Source: Flavobacteriales bacterium (lineage in GTDB: Bacteria > Bacteroidota > Bacteroidia > Flavobacteriales_D > Sanyastnellaceae). Taken from it: 64,000 bases of DNA. Position numbers and translations under genes: made by a program. Numbering within the stretch: the stretch's first letter is position 1; each line of letters opens with the position of its first letter. The stretch is from positions 372,001 to 436,000 of the forward strand of contig JAGYJM010000002.1 of NCBI GenBank assembly GCA_018402085.1. Direction: 5' to 3'. The notes beneath the pieces are model-generated. The model was not told where the DNA came from and searched no databases. It worked only from the letters and a program-made list of their open reading frames with translations. Shown here one piece after another: positions 51,093 to 60,685 of this stretch.

Positions 51093-52345
51093 AAGCCCTT
51101 GTCGTGTTTTACGTTTTCGTCATCACTGAATTCATAGATGGTAAGTCCGCTGCGCAACTTTGGTTCAATCCAGGTCGATTTTGGGGGCATGGTTAACCCG
51201 AGATCGGAAATCTTCTGTAGCTGGTCAAAAGGAACCGGGTGAAGTAAAAACGCTGCCGCGAACCGACCATCGTCAACCATGGATGTCATCTCCGCAACTC
51301 CGGTAGTCTCAGGCTCAAAAGCTACCCTCGGATCATTGCGTAAATCACGAATCTTCAAAATCGGATCTAGCACTTCACGGGTCAACCACTCGGCATCCGG
51401 AAGCTCAAGGTGGATCTGTTCTTGAAAATCAAGGCGAAACCAACGCTTATCAAGGTACAAATCAATAGTGCCTACTGCCGGCAGCTTCTCACGATTGCTT
51501 AGTGCAACCACTTTTGCCCTTTTTTTCAAAGCCATCAGAAAGGCCTCCGATGAAAGTCCGCCAAGATCCCGCACAAGTCGGTGGTAACCGTGAATCACCA
51601 AACGAGACGCAGGAATGGTCAGCGCCATGAAAAAGTCGCTTGCCAGTGGCTCTTGATGGCCGCAGCGCAACCTTCTGCGATCAGCCAGCAATACAGAACT
51701 TGCGCTTCGGTGATGACCGTCAGCGATATACAGGCTTTTCATTTCAGCGAAAAATCGCTGGATGTGTGCTATTTCGTTCCCTGAATCAATTTGCCACAAT
51801 TGATGTTGATAGCGATCGGTAGTTGTGAAGTTGTATGTCGGACGACGTTGCATGATCCCGTCGTAAAGGGCATTGAGCTCCGGATGATCTTCATGACAAA
51901 GCAGTATAGGTTCTGCATTGAACGAAGTGGCGTCAAGGTACTCAGCGAAAAGTGCTTCACGCTGGGCGAGGGTTTGCTCATGCACCCGAATGCTTCCTAT
52001 GCGATAGTCGTTGGCATCTACCGCACTGATAATACCCACAGAATCAAACGATGCATTGAATTGCCGGTAGAGATACAGGCTCGGTTGTTGTTCTTGCTCC
52101 AGAATGCCTTCATTCACAAAGTCATCGAAACGAAGCCGAACCTTCATGAAGCGTTCATCTGTGCCGGGTTCAGACGGGCGTTCTGCATTGTAGTCAGGGT
52201 GTATGATGTGTATGAAGCTAAAAGGATTGTTCTCGAGCTTCTCACGCAATTCACGCTCTGCATAGGTCACATAAGACCTTGAAGCAACCAGGTGCACCTT
52301 GTCTTCTGTAGGGCGAAAAGCTTTGAACGGACGAATTCTTGCCAT
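51089..52345 (-). CDS. DUF1015 family protein
   Basis: 418 aa. Starts MARIRPFKAFRPTEDKVHLVASRSYVTY, the DUF1015 signature, and has the family's IADGHHRSASS block and YLDKRWF region. These conserved proteins are often found near serine biosynthesis genes in Bacteroidota, but no activity is proven. Start chosen at the ATG 52343-52345; the frame stays open for 15 more codons. Its stop overlaps the yggS start by 4 bp. Confidence 0.88.
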   Translation of the reverse strand: MARIRPFKAFRPTEDKVHLVASRSYVTYAERELREKLENNPFSFIHIIHPDYNAERPSEPGTDERFMKVRLRFDDFVNEGILEQEQQPSLYLYRQFNASFDSVGIISAVDANDYRIGSIRVHEQTLAQREALFAEYLDATSFNAEPILLCHEDHPELNALYDGIMQRRPTYNFTTTDRYQHQLWQIDSGNEIAHIQRFFAEMKSLYIADGHHRSASSVLLADRRRLRCGHQEPLASDFFMALTIPASRLVIHGYHRLVRDLGGLSSEAFLMALKKRAKVVALSNREKLPAVGTIDLYLDKRWFRLDFQEQIHLELPDAEWLTREVLDPILKIRDLRNDPRVAFEPETTGVAEMTSMVDDGRFAAAFLLHPVPFDQLQKISDLGLTMPPKSTWIEPKLRSGLTIYEFSDDENVKHDKGL

Positions 52346-52604
52346 GATTCTGTGTGTACGCGAAGTAATGAAATGAAGTGCATACTGCATAGTGTGTACC
52401 TCAATTCAGTTATCCGTCGTCTTGTAAAGGGTATTCTGAATAGCTCTGAAATGTTTGGCGCCGTTGGCAGCGGTATAGAAACACCAGCAAAACAACAGAT
52501 ACAGGTCTCCGTTCAAATGATCTGCAAAAATGACGAAGAGTGGATTAATCCATCCAGCGCCTGCCGACGAATCAGGACAAGTCTTGCGCTAAAAAAAACA
52601 GCAC

Positions 52605-53888
52605 TCAGTAGAGAAAGCGCAACTCGGCGCCATTGAAGTGGATAGCTTGATCATTGAGGCAGTTGATCACACGCTGTTGAGGGGTGCAAAGTTGCTGGAG
52701 TGGCTCATAGCGATGTTCATTGAGTACAATGAGGTCAGCCCAGTTCGCGCACTCGTCAAGATTGCTGTAAATGTACTGAACCAGATGGGGGTGCTCTATG
52801 CGCAGGGCTGTCATATTGAGCTTCTCATCGTACACCCGCACATCACGTCCTCGCGCAATCAGCTCTCCAAGCAGATCAACGAAAGGAGACTCCCGAATAT
52901 CATCGGTATTTTGCTTAAATGTGAGTCCGAAAATCAATACCCGTTGGCCCTTTTCGTGAAGTACGGTCTCTGCGATGCGCTGCTTATGCGAAGTGTTGCT
53001 CGCTGCTACACCTTCAAGAAAGGGCGTTTCAATTTCAGCGAGCTTACCAAAATGCAGCAGGGCGCGTGTGTCTTTCGGCAGGCAAGAGCCGCCGTAAGGC
53101 ATGCCGGGGCGAAGGTATTTAGTGCTGATATTGAGAATGTCATCTGCGAGAAACAGCTCATTGGCTTGGCTGACGTTTACCCCCATACGTGAACCAATGC
53201 TGTAGAGCTCATTGGCAAAAGCTACTTTCGCGGCATGGTAAGCGTTGTCTACATACTTCACAAATTCAGCGGTACGGTAGTCAGTAAAAAACAGCGGAAT
53301 TTCATTGCTGAACCCAAAGACCTCAGTGATTGCTGCTTCAGCGCTCTTGTCTGCGTCAACACCGGCAATGATACGTGAACACGTAAAGAAATCTTTAACG
53401 GCATTTCCTTCACGGAGAAACTCAGGTAAAAAAGCCACCTTGACACGCGTTGCATATTCAGGAAAGCGCGATGCAATGGCCGGTAGAATTTCTTCTTCAA
53501 TCGTTCCGGGCGGAATGGTACTGCGAAATATGATGGTGTAGGGTTTATCTGTCTCTTTGAGTACTTCTGACAGTTCTGCCGCCGTATTGCGAATGTAGCT
53601 CAGATTAACATTTCCCTCGGCGTCGCTGGGTGTGCCTACACAGATCAATGCCATATCTGACTTAGCAACACAGGTCTTCGCGTCAGTGTAGGCTTCGAGT
53701 CTGCCTGTTTCGTAGGCTACGCGAATTCGCTCGTCAACACCGGGCTCAAGCACGGTGCTTTCTCCTTTCTTAAGAATATTGACTTTTTGTTGTTTGATAT
53801 CGCACCCAATCATGTGGTGCCCAAGGTCAGCGAGGCAGGCAATGTTGACCATGCCCACATAACCCAGTCCGAAAACGGATATATTCAT
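52605..53888 (-). CDS. UDP-glucose/GDP-mannose 6-dehydrogenase family protein
   Basis: 427 aa NAD-dependent sugar-nucleotide dehydrogenase that makes a uronic acid donor by two-step oxidation. Rossmann motif FGLGYVG at the N-terminus, CVGTPSD, the EFLREG block, catalytic Cys near residue 269 in GGSCLPKDTRAL, and the C-terminal domain VLIFGLTFKQNTDDIRESP. The N-terminus (MNISVFGLGYVG, EPGVDERI) looks closest to the GDP-mannose dehydrogenase AlgD type, but substrate is uncertain. Overlaps the glycosyltransferase gene by 4 bp, pointing to an acidic exopolysaccharide. Confidence 0.9.
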   Translation of the reverse strand: MNISVFGLGYVGMVNIACLADLGHHMIGCDIKQQKVNILKKGESTVLEPGVDERIRVAYETGRLEAYTDAKTCVAKSDMALICVGTPSDAEGNVNLSYIRNTAAELSEVLKETDKPYTIIFRSTIPPGTIEEEILPAIASRFPEYATRVKVAFLPEFLREGNAVKDFFTCSRIIAGVDADKSAEAAITEVFGFSNEIPLFFTDYRTAEFVKYVDNAYHAAKVAFANELYSIGSRMGVNVSQANELFLADDILNISTKYLRPGMPYGGSCLPKDTRALLHFGKLAEIETPFLEGVAASNTSHKQRIAETVLHEKGQRVLIFGLTFKQNTDDIRESPFVDLLGELIARGRDVRVYDEKLNMTALRIEHPHLVQYIYSNLDECANWADLIVLNEHRYEPLQQLCTPQQRVINCLNDQAIHFNGAELRFLY

Positions 53889-55000
53889 TTCAAAAGAGAT
53901 TTGTACAACTCCATATGGAGCCCCGCAACGTGATCCCAGGAAAAGCGTTGGGCGTATTCGAAGGCTTTATCTTGCAAAGACTTGAGTTGTTCAGGGTGTA
54001 GGTTAAGAAGTTGGTTGAGTTGTTCTACGCAGTGGTGAAGATTGTCTTTTTCATACCTCCACACGAATTCGTTGTTGCTTCCATAAAGGTCTTCTTGATC
54101 AAGCCCCGTCACCAGTAGCGGACACCCGAGTGCAAATCCGTGAATCAGTGCATTGCTGCCAGCGAGCCCCTTTATGGGAACAAACTGAATATCACATTGG
54201 AGGGTAAGGGTAGCCAATTCCTGATCAGTGACATTATCGTGAAAGTGCAGGTTTTGAAATGAACGGGTCTTTTTTCGAAACTTCGCATCCAATTTGCGGT
54301 TGACAAGATGGAAGGTGACGTGCGGACAGGCTTTTACGACTTTAAAATAGAAATCCCAGTCACGCAGCCAGTTGCCAACTGTGATTACAGTTTGACCATT
54401 GAATGCTTTGGGCTGGTGCTTGCGATAAAGTTTATTAAGGCTGCTCACATCAATGCCCAGCGGAATGACGTGAATGCGATCTCCGGGCATAACTGAACGC
54501 AGCACCTCTTTTTGTGCCGGGTTGGTCACGATGGCGGCGTCAATGGCTTCAAAGCGGTTTTTATTCATCAGGTGGGTCAAACGCCCCACTTTACCGCGAA
54601 TGTTTCCATGTAAAACTTCCTGTTCAAGAATTTCGGCAGGCTGATGAAACGTGACAACCAATGGTTTGCTTTTGAACAAGCGACCACTGAAACGGAAGTA
54701 ATCTTCACCATAAAGAATGTGCACCACGTCAATTTGACTGATGTACCGCAAGGCTTTGAATTCAAATAGCCACTGGTACTTCCTGAACAATACGTTCTTC
54801 TGCTCTGCGCTCGAGCGTTCGTCAATGCCCAGGGTTACCTGTGGCTTGATGCGCTTCAGAATTTGTTTGTATCCGTGGTTTTCGCCGTGATGCTGAAAAT
54901 CAGTGCGAATGGCGAGTACTCGAACATGATCTCTCTCATTTCGCCTTTTCACATTCTCATCATCAGTTTGAAGAGGAATGGTCCTGATTTCCGCTTTCAT
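53885..55000 (-). CDS. Glycosyltransferase, GT-B fold
   Basis: 371 aa, GT4/GT1-like. Visible GT-B traits: DVVHILYGEDYFRFSG, GDRIHVIPLGIDVSSLNKLYRKHQP at the domain border, the C-terminal donor domain with VITVGNWLRDWDFYFKVVKA and the IKGLAGSNALIHGFALGCPLLVTGL motif in place of the common EGFGLPxxEAMA. Probably adds a sugar in the pathway supplied by the dehydrogenase encoded next. Promoter box 31 bp upstream. Confidence 0.8.
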   Translation of the reverse strand: MKAEIRTIPLQTDDENVKRRNERDHVRVLAIRTDFQHHGENHGYKQILKRIKPQVTLGIDERSSAEQKNVLFRKYQWLFEFKALRYISQIDVVHILYGEDYFRFSGRLFKSKPLVVTFHQPAEILEQEVLHGNIRGKVGRLTHLMNKNRFEAIDAAIVTNPAQKEVLRSVMPGDRIHVIPLGIDVSSLNKLYRKHQPKAFNGQTVITVGNWLRDWDFYFKVVKACPHVTFHLVNRKLDAKFRKKTRSFQNLHFHDNVTDQELATLTLQCDIQFVPIKGLAGSNALIHGFALGCPLLVTGLDQEDLYGSNNEFVWRYEKDNLHHCVEQLNQLLNLHPEQLKSLQDKAFEYAQRFSWDHVAGLHMELYKSLLK

Positions 55001-55031
55001 CCTGTTTCTGATAGACTCCTCGTGTTGTCTT

Positions 55032-55039
55032 CAAAGGTA
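55032..55039 (-). promoter_or_regulatory. TACCTTTG promoter box for the glycosyltransferase-dehydrogenase pair
   Basis: Exact TAnnTTTG match on the minus strand, 31 bp before the ATG. Confidence 0.5.
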
Positions 55040-55081
55040 ATTAGCCTATTGTAAAGGTAATGTTGTTTTTCGTTGAAGCCA

Positions 55082-57406
55082 CTAAGAAGCGATCGCATCA
55101 GACACTACAGCGTTATTGTTAGGCTCAGTGGCCGGAATGGGTGAATTTCGGTAGAACAGCATGATCAGTACCGGTAAGAGAAATAGGTCTGCCAGCACGG
55201 CAAAAAGCAAGGTCATGCTGATCAATAGACCGATGTAGAAAGTACCCAGAAAGTTTGACAAAATCAATGTGAGGAAGCCACCGCAGAGAATTATAGAAGT
55301 TACGATGATCGCTTTGCCGGTGGTAATGTAGGTGCGTTTCAGCGCGTAGAGCATGCTTCGACCTTTGGCAAGCTCAAGGCGAAGTTTGGTCATAAAGTGT
55401 ATCGTATCATCTACCGCAATGCCAAAGGCGATCGTGAAGATGATCGAGGTAGATACTTTCAGGTCAATGCCGTTGAAGCCCATAAAGCCTGCAATCATAA
55501 GCAATGGCAAGAAGTTTGGTATCAGGCAAATGATGACCATCTTCAAACGCTTGAACATGATACCAACGATCAGAGCAACCACCAAAAAGGCGATCAGCAA
55601 TCCGGCCGTCATATCAACTGCCAGTGTCTTGTTGTTCAAATCAATCAGATTCGCCGTTCCGGTCACACGAATATCGAACGGTTTATCAGGAAGGTGCTCG
55701 TTCACAAAGGCCTCAAGAGCGTCGTTTTTCGCATAAAAGTGCTGTGCTCCATAATCGCCAACTTTGCCACTGACGCGCGCAATGCCTTCTTCAGGTGCAA
55801 TGTACAGTGACATAAGACTGTCTCGGTCAAAGCGTTCGGCCATTTCCGCCATACGATCAATTTCTGCCTGAGACCCTGGAATCTTGTAAAAACGATTGCT
55901 TCCTCCGTTCAGCTGCTTGTACCCCAACTTGACGAAACGCGCGGGAGAGAACAGGGATCCTACTCCGTATTCCCGCTCAAGAAAACCATCTATACTGTCA
56001 ATAGCGACAAGTACTTCACGGTCAAATATGCGGGCAGAATCGTTCAATAGAATCGCCATTTCGAACGGTCGAGCTCCAGAGAAGTTCTCTTCGAAATACA
56101 CGAATTCTTTCTTCAGCTTATCACCTTCGCGAAGGTCTTCAAGAATGAAATTATTCACCTCAATTCTACTCATACCGTACAGGCAGATAGCTATAACCGC
56201 AACTGAAACCGATAATATCCTCTTCCGGTTACGAATGGTGAAAGCCAGTGAACGGTGAAGTTGCCGGGTCCAGAACACCTTTTTTAAACGTTCGCCTGAT
56301 ACCGCCGGAGCCTTGCTTAGAATGAGTACAGCAGGAAGCAAGGTATATGCCAGAAGGAAAGCGATGAACACACCGGCTGCTGTGTATACACCAAACTCTG
56401 ATATGGGGCGGATAGAGGATGTCAGCAGCGTCAGAAAGCCTATCGATGTGGTGAGCGAGGTCAGAAAGGTCGCTAGTCCGATCTCTTTGAATGAGACCTT
56501 GAGAGCTTCATATTTGGGCCTGCCGGCGCGAAGCTCGTCGTAATATTTGGTAAGCACGTGTACCACGTCGCTCATGCCAACCACAAAGATGATGGTGGGC
56601 AGCACGATCAGCATAAGATCGATCTCTTTACCGGTGATTTTCATGAAGCCCAGAATCCAGACCACGGAAAGAAGTACCACCGTAATCGGCACCCAGATAC
56701 CCCAGAGCGAGCGAAATGAAATCCAGAGAAATAAGGTGATCAACAATATACCCAGGCTTACGAAAATCATGAGCTCCCGCTTCATGACATCAACGTAATA
56801 CCCCTGCCCGATAGCTCGTCCAATAACATGGGCATTGTCAAATCCGGCATTCAAGACCACTTCCTGCATCGCCATCGATAGCGTGTCACAAGCTTGTTTA
56901 GAAAGGTAATTCTTATGCTTGATTTGAAAAGCCAGGGCCTTACCGTTTTCTGAAAACAGATTGCCCAGCATAAAACCCTCGTGCCAGATGCGCGCGCTGT
57001 CTTTTTTTAAACCTTCCGGATTGTCAATTCGAAGCAAAGGACGTTCAAAAACCATCCCCATGAGAGGATCACGTGTAGTCACCTTCATGCGGGTAGGTGA
57101 GATCACGGTATCAATGTGCAGCACTTTATCAATAACCCTTGCCAGCGAATCGGCTTTCTCAAGAAACGCAGGATCAAAAACACCTTCGTCATTGTGAAGG
57201 CCTACGATGAGAAAGTCATTGTCACTCTCGAAATGAGAGCGGAATTCCTTGAAGAAATCGGTGTCGGGATCGTTCTGCGGAAAGAAATTCTCGAAATCGT
57301 AATCAAACCCCAAATTCGCAGCCAACCAGATATTTAGTCCGCTCAATATCACAAGCGCTATCAATACCCGGCGCGCTATTCTCCTAATCCTGCTTCTTTC
57401 CCACAT
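55082..57406 (-). CDS. RND/MMPL-family exporter
   Basis: 774 aa with the 12-helix, two-large-loop layout of the RND superfamily (MMPL branch). First helix LIALVILSGLNIWLAANLGFDYDFENFFP, periplasmic loop to about 215, five to six clustered helices with VVGMSDVVHVLTKYYDEL in TM4 (the proton-relay region), then a repeat of the pattern with GIAVDDTIHFMTKLRLELAKG. Members export lipids or hydrophobic compounds; the substrate here is unknown. Stands alone. Confidence 0.88.
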   Translation of the reverse strand: MWERSRIRRIARRVLIALVILSGLNIWLAANLGFDYDFENFFPQNDPDTDFFKEFRSHFESDNDFLIVGLHNDEGVFDPAFLEKADSLARVIDKVLHIDTVISPTRMKVTTRDPLMGMVFERPLLRIDNPEGLKKDSARIWHEGFMLGNLFSENGKALAFQIKHKNYLSKQACDTLSMAMQEVVLNAGFDNAHVIGRAIGQGYYVDVMKRELMIFVSLGILLITLFLWISFRSLWGIWVPITVVLLSVVWILGFMKITGKEIDLMLIVLPTIIFVVGMSDVVHVLTKYYDELRAGRPKYEALKVSFKEIGLATFLTSLTTSIGFLTLLTSSIRPISEFGVYTAAGVFIAFLLAYTLLPAVLILSKAPAVSGERLKKVFWTRQLHRSLAFTIRNRKRILSVSVAVIAICLYGMSRIEVNNFILEDLREGDKLKKEFVYFEENFSGARPFEMAILLNDSARIFDREVLVAIDSIDGFLEREYGVGSLFSPARFVKLGYKQLNGGSNRFYKIPGSQAEIDRMAEMAERFDRDSLMSLYIAPEEGIARVSGKVGDYGAQHFYAKNDALEAFVNEHLPDKPFDIRVTGTANLIDLNNKTLAVDMTAGLLIAFLVVALIVGIMFKRLKMVIICLIPNFLPLLMIAGFMGFNGIDLKVSTSIIFTIAFGIAVDDTIHFMTKLRLELAKGRSMLYALKRTYITTGKAIIVTSIILCGGFLTLILSNFLGTFYIGLLISMTLLFAVLADLFLLPVLIMLFYRNSPIPATEPNNNAVVSDAIAS

Positions 57407-57471
57407 GATGTCGAATAAACAACTCGTTTATCATTAAGTTGTCACGAAGCTCAAAAAGATTCCCCCCTCCG

Positions 57472-57508
57472 GCAAAAACACAAAAGGCCCCGTTTCCGGA
57501 GCCTTTTG
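57472..57508 (-). terminator. dnaK terminator
   Basis: Minus strand CAAAAGGCTCCG-GAAA-CGGGGCCTTTTG then GTGTTTTTG: 12-bp stem with one G-U pair, 23 bp after dnaK. Confidence 0.9.
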
Positions 57509-57531
57509 TCATTAACTGACTGGTGTCAACC

Positions 57532-59442
57532 TTATTTCTTGTCGTCATTCACTTCTTCGAAGTCAACATCGGTGACCTCTTCGTCTTGTCCGTCTTCTGC
57601 TGCACCGCCCGAAGCACCGGCATCGCCTTGTGCCTCTTGCGCCGCATTGTACATATCCTGGCTGGCAGCCTGGAACGCATTATTGAGTTTCTCCATGGCA
57701 GGATCAATCTTCTCGATGTCTTTCGCTTCGTGTGCTGCCTTGAGCTCAGTCAGCGCTTCTTCGATCGGTTGCTTTTTCTCTGCCGGGATTTTGTCACCGT
57801 ACTCCTTTAATTGCTTTTCTGTCTGGAAGATGAGGCTATCAGCTTTATTGAGCGTGTCAATCTCCTCTTTCGCCTTGCGGTCTGATTCAGCATTGGCTTC
57901 AGCCTCCTGCTTCATGCGCTCAATTTCTTCTTCGCTCAGTCCGCTGCTGGCCTCAATGCGAATCGATTGTTCTTTATTGGTGGCTTTATCTTTCGCGCCT
58001 ACGTTGATGATACCGTTCGCATCAATGTCGAAGGTCACTTCAATTTGCGGTACACCTCGCGGAGACGGCGGTATACCGTCAAGGTGGAAACGACCGATGG
58101 TTCGGTTGTCTTTCGCCATTGAACGCTCTCCCTGCAAGACATGAATCTCAACTGAAGGCTGATTATCAGCCGCGGTAGAGAAGGTCTCTGACTTCTTGGT
58201 CGGAATCGTCGTGTTCGCGTCGATCAGCTTCGTGAAGACACCTCCCATCGTTTCAATTCCCAATGAAAGCGGAGTTACATCAAGCAGCAGTACGTCTTTT
58301 ACCTCACCGGTAAGCACTCCTCCTTGAATGGCCGCACCAATGGCCACTACTTCATCCGGGTTCACACCTTTCGAGGGCTCCTTTCCGAAGTAGTTCTTCA
58401 CGGCGTCTTGCACCGCAGGAATACGCGTTGATCCTCCAACAAGAATGACTTCGTCGATGTCGCTTTTACTGAGGCCTGCCGCTTTCAGCGCTGATTCACA
58501 AGGTTCAATCGTACGTTTAACGAGGTCGTCTGCAAGTTGCTCAAACTTCGAGCGGGAAAGTGAACACACCAGGTGCTTTGGTACACCGTCAACCGGCATG
58601 ATGTAAGGAAGATTGATCTCCGTAGATGCAGAACTTGAGAGCTCAATCTTCGCTTTCTCCGCGGCTTCTTTCAGTCGCTGCAATGCCATCGGATCTCTCG
58701 TCAGGTCAATGTCACCATGGTCTTTCTTGAATTCAGATACGAGCCAGTCAATGATCGCCTGGTCGAAGTCGTCACCACCAAGGTGGGTGTCACCGTCAGT
58801 AGAAAGTACCTCAAAAACACCGTCACCGAGTTCGAGAATCGACACGTCATGCGTACCACCTCCAAGGTCAAAGACCACCACTTTCTGATCCGTGCTCTTT
58901 TTGTCGAGACCATAGGCCAGCGCCGCAGCAGTAGGCTCATTAATGATACGCTTTACCTGCAGTCCGGCAATTTCCCCGGCCTCTTTCGTCGCCTGACGCT
59001 GGGCGTCATTGAAGTAAGCTGGTACCGTGATAACCGCTTCGGTTACTTCAGTACCGATGTAGTCTTCAGCCGTTTTCTTCATCTTCTGAAGAATGATCGC
59101 AGAGATCTCCTGCGGAGAATACTTGCGATCATCAATCTGCACCCGAGGGGTGTCTCCCTCACCTTTCACTATTTTATATGGTACACGATTGATTTCTCTC
59201 GATGCCTCATCGTAACTCTGGCCCATGAAGCGTTTGATGGAGAAGATTGTCTTCTCCGGGTTGGTGATGGCCTGACGTTTTGCAGGGTCACCAACTTTAC
59301 GTTCGCCTCCATCCACAAAAGCTACCATAGACGGTGTGGTACGTTTGCCTTCGCTGTTTGAAATCACAACCGGCTCGTTCCCCTCCATTACAGCAACGCA
59401 AGAGTTCGTGGTACCGAGGTCAATTCCTATAATCTTACCCAT
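57532..59442 (-). CDS. dnaK: Chaperone DnaK (Hsp70)
   Basis: 636-aa ATP-dependent chaperone. Start [21 protein letters not shown] is canonical; the ATG 59440-59442 is chosen over one 17 codons upstream. ATPase motifs [11 protein letters not shown] and [12 protein letters not shown] (His where many DnaK have Phe), the linker [18 protein letters not shown], the substrate-binding beta domain and the Gly/Ala-rich end [26 protein letters not shown] are visible. No dnaJ or grpE gene is adjacent. Confidence 0.98.
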   Translation of the reverse strand: MGKIIGIDLGTTNSCVAVMEGNEPVVISNSEGKRTTPSMVAFVDGGERKVGDPAKRQAITNPEKTIFSIKRFMGQSYDEASREINRVPYKIVKGEGDTPRVQIDDRKYSPQEISAIILQKMKKTAEDYIGTEVTEAVITVPAYFNDAQRQATKEAGEIAGLQVKRIINEPTAAALAYGLDKKSTDQKVVVFDLGGGTHDVSILELGDGVFEVLSTDGDTHLGGDDFDQAIIDWLVSEFKKDHGDIDLTRDPMALQRLKEAAEKAKIELSSSASTEINLPYIMPVDGVPKHLVCSLSRSKFEQLADDLVKRTIEPCESALKAAGLSKSDIDEVILVGGSTRIPAVQDAVKNYFGKEPSKGVNPDEVVAIGAAIQGGVLTGEVKDVLLLDVTPLSLGIETMGGVFTKLIDANTTIPTKKSETFSTAADNQPSVEIHVLQGERSMAKDNRTIGRFHLDGIPPSPRGVPQIEVTFDIDANGIINVGAKDKATNKEQSIRIEASSGLSEEEIERMKQEAEANAESDRKAKEEIDTLNKADSLIFQTEKQLKEYGDKIPAEKKQPIEEALTELKAAHEAKDIEKIDPAMEKLNNAFQAASQDMYNAAQEAQGDAGASGGAAEDGQDEEVTDVDFEEVNDDKK

Positions 59443-59632
59443 TTCGTTGTTCTTTAAGTCTGTTTGCCTCCGTAAGGTCAATGATTGTGCCACGCCGTTT
59501 TTTTAACATTTCCGTGTAAAATTGACATATTTTGAAGGCCGTTGTCAGTTTTTTGGCGCAATGCTCTGACAGATATGCAGATTGACAGGTGAAACCATCT
59601 GAACAGATTCTTGTTCCTTTCAAAAATGCTTT

Positions 59633-59655
59633 CCGCGTAAAAACGCGGGATGCGG
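59633..59655 (+). repeat. Dispersed palindrome copy 11 (intergenic)
   Basis: CCGCGT-AAAA-ACGCGG then GATGCGG, followed by CAAGCTGC. Ends about 10 bp before the exonuclease ATG, so it would lie in the 5' leader of that mRNA. Confidence 0.8.
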
Positions 59656-59665
59656 CAAGCTGCCC

Positions 59666-60685
59666 ATGAACCCTCTGCTCGTATTTCGTCCTGAAGGCAT
59701 CTACTGTCCAGCCGGTGACTTCTATATCGACCCCTGGAAACCCGTCCACAAAGCAGTGATCACTCATGCGCACGCCGATCATTCACGCGGGGGAATGAAA
59801 GCCTACCTTGCTCACCATGACAGCATTCCGGTGATGCGCCATCGCCTGGGTTCTGATATAAAGGTACAGGGCGCCGGATACGGAGAGGTCATTCGTATCA
59901 ACGACGTGGAGGTGTCGTTGCATCCGGCAGGTCATATCATCGGCTCTGCTCAGGTACGTGTGGCGCGCCATGACGAGGTCTGGGTGGTCTCCGGCGACTA
60001 TAAAACAGGACCCGATCACAGTTGCGCGCCCTTTGAACCGGTCAGATGCCATCACTTTATCACAGAATCCACCTTCGGTCTCCCCGTATTCAAATGGAAA
60101 CCACAAGAAGAAGTTTTCGACGAAATCAACCGGTGGTGGTCTCAGACGCAAGCAGAGGGTAAAACAGCACTTATACTTGCCTACAGCCTCGGAAAAGCGC
60201 AACGCATCCTCCAGAGCGTTGACTCCACCATAGGGCCTGTTTTTACGCATGGTGCCGTAGAAAATGTCAATCAGGTATTGCGCCAAGCCAAACACACCCT
60301 GAAACCCACCACACGAATCACACGCGAAACAAACTCGGATGAGCTCAAGGGTGCCCTGGTGATTGCACCACCCTCAGCCTTGGGCACCTCCTGGACGAAA
60401 CGCCTGGGAGATTTCAGTTCAGCGGTTGCCAGCGGATGGATGCAAGTGCGAGGAATGCGCAGGAGACGCAATGCCGACCGCGGTTTCGTGCTGAGCGATC
60501 ACGCTGACTGGCCCGGACTGAATGAGGCCATTGAAGCCACCGGTGCAGAGCATATACACGTCACACACGGCTATACCGGCATATTTAGCAACTGGTTGAA
60601 AGAAAAAGGATACAACGCCACTGTGGTCGAAACCGAATATGGTGGAGAAGAAGATGATGAACCCACAAAAACAGACGAGGTATGA
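59666..60685 (+). CDS. Ligase-associated DNA exonuclease (metallo-beta-lactamase fold)
   Basis: 339-aa MBL/beta-CASP-like nuclease. Zinc motif THAHADHSRGG, HPAGHIIGSAQV, SGDYKTGP and the C-terminal LSDHADWPGL and HVTHGYTGIF match the LigExo family encoded with ATP-dependent DNA ligases in bacteria. It starts MNPLLVFRPEGIYCPAGDFYIDPW. Its stop overlaps the ligase start by 4 bp, which points to a joint DNA repair role; the other usual partners (Lhr-like helicase, PdeM-type phosphoesterase) are not in the window. Confidence 0.9.
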   Translation: MNPLLVFRPEGIYCPAGDFYIDPWKPVHKAVITHAHADHSRGGMKAYLAHHDSIPVMRHRLGSDIKVQGAGYGEVIRINDVEVSLHPAGHIIGSAQVRVARHDEVWVVSGDYKTGPDHSCAPFEPVRCHHFITESTFGLPVFKWKPQEEVFDEINRWWSQTQAEGKTALILAYSLGKAQRILQSVDSTIGPVFTHGAVENVNQVLRQAKHTLKPTTRITRETNSDELKGALVIAPPSALGTSWTKRLGDFSSAVASGWMQVRGMRRRRNADRGFVLSDHADWPGLNEAIEATGAEHIHVTHGYTGIFSNWLKEKGYNATVVETEYGGEEDDEPTKTDEV

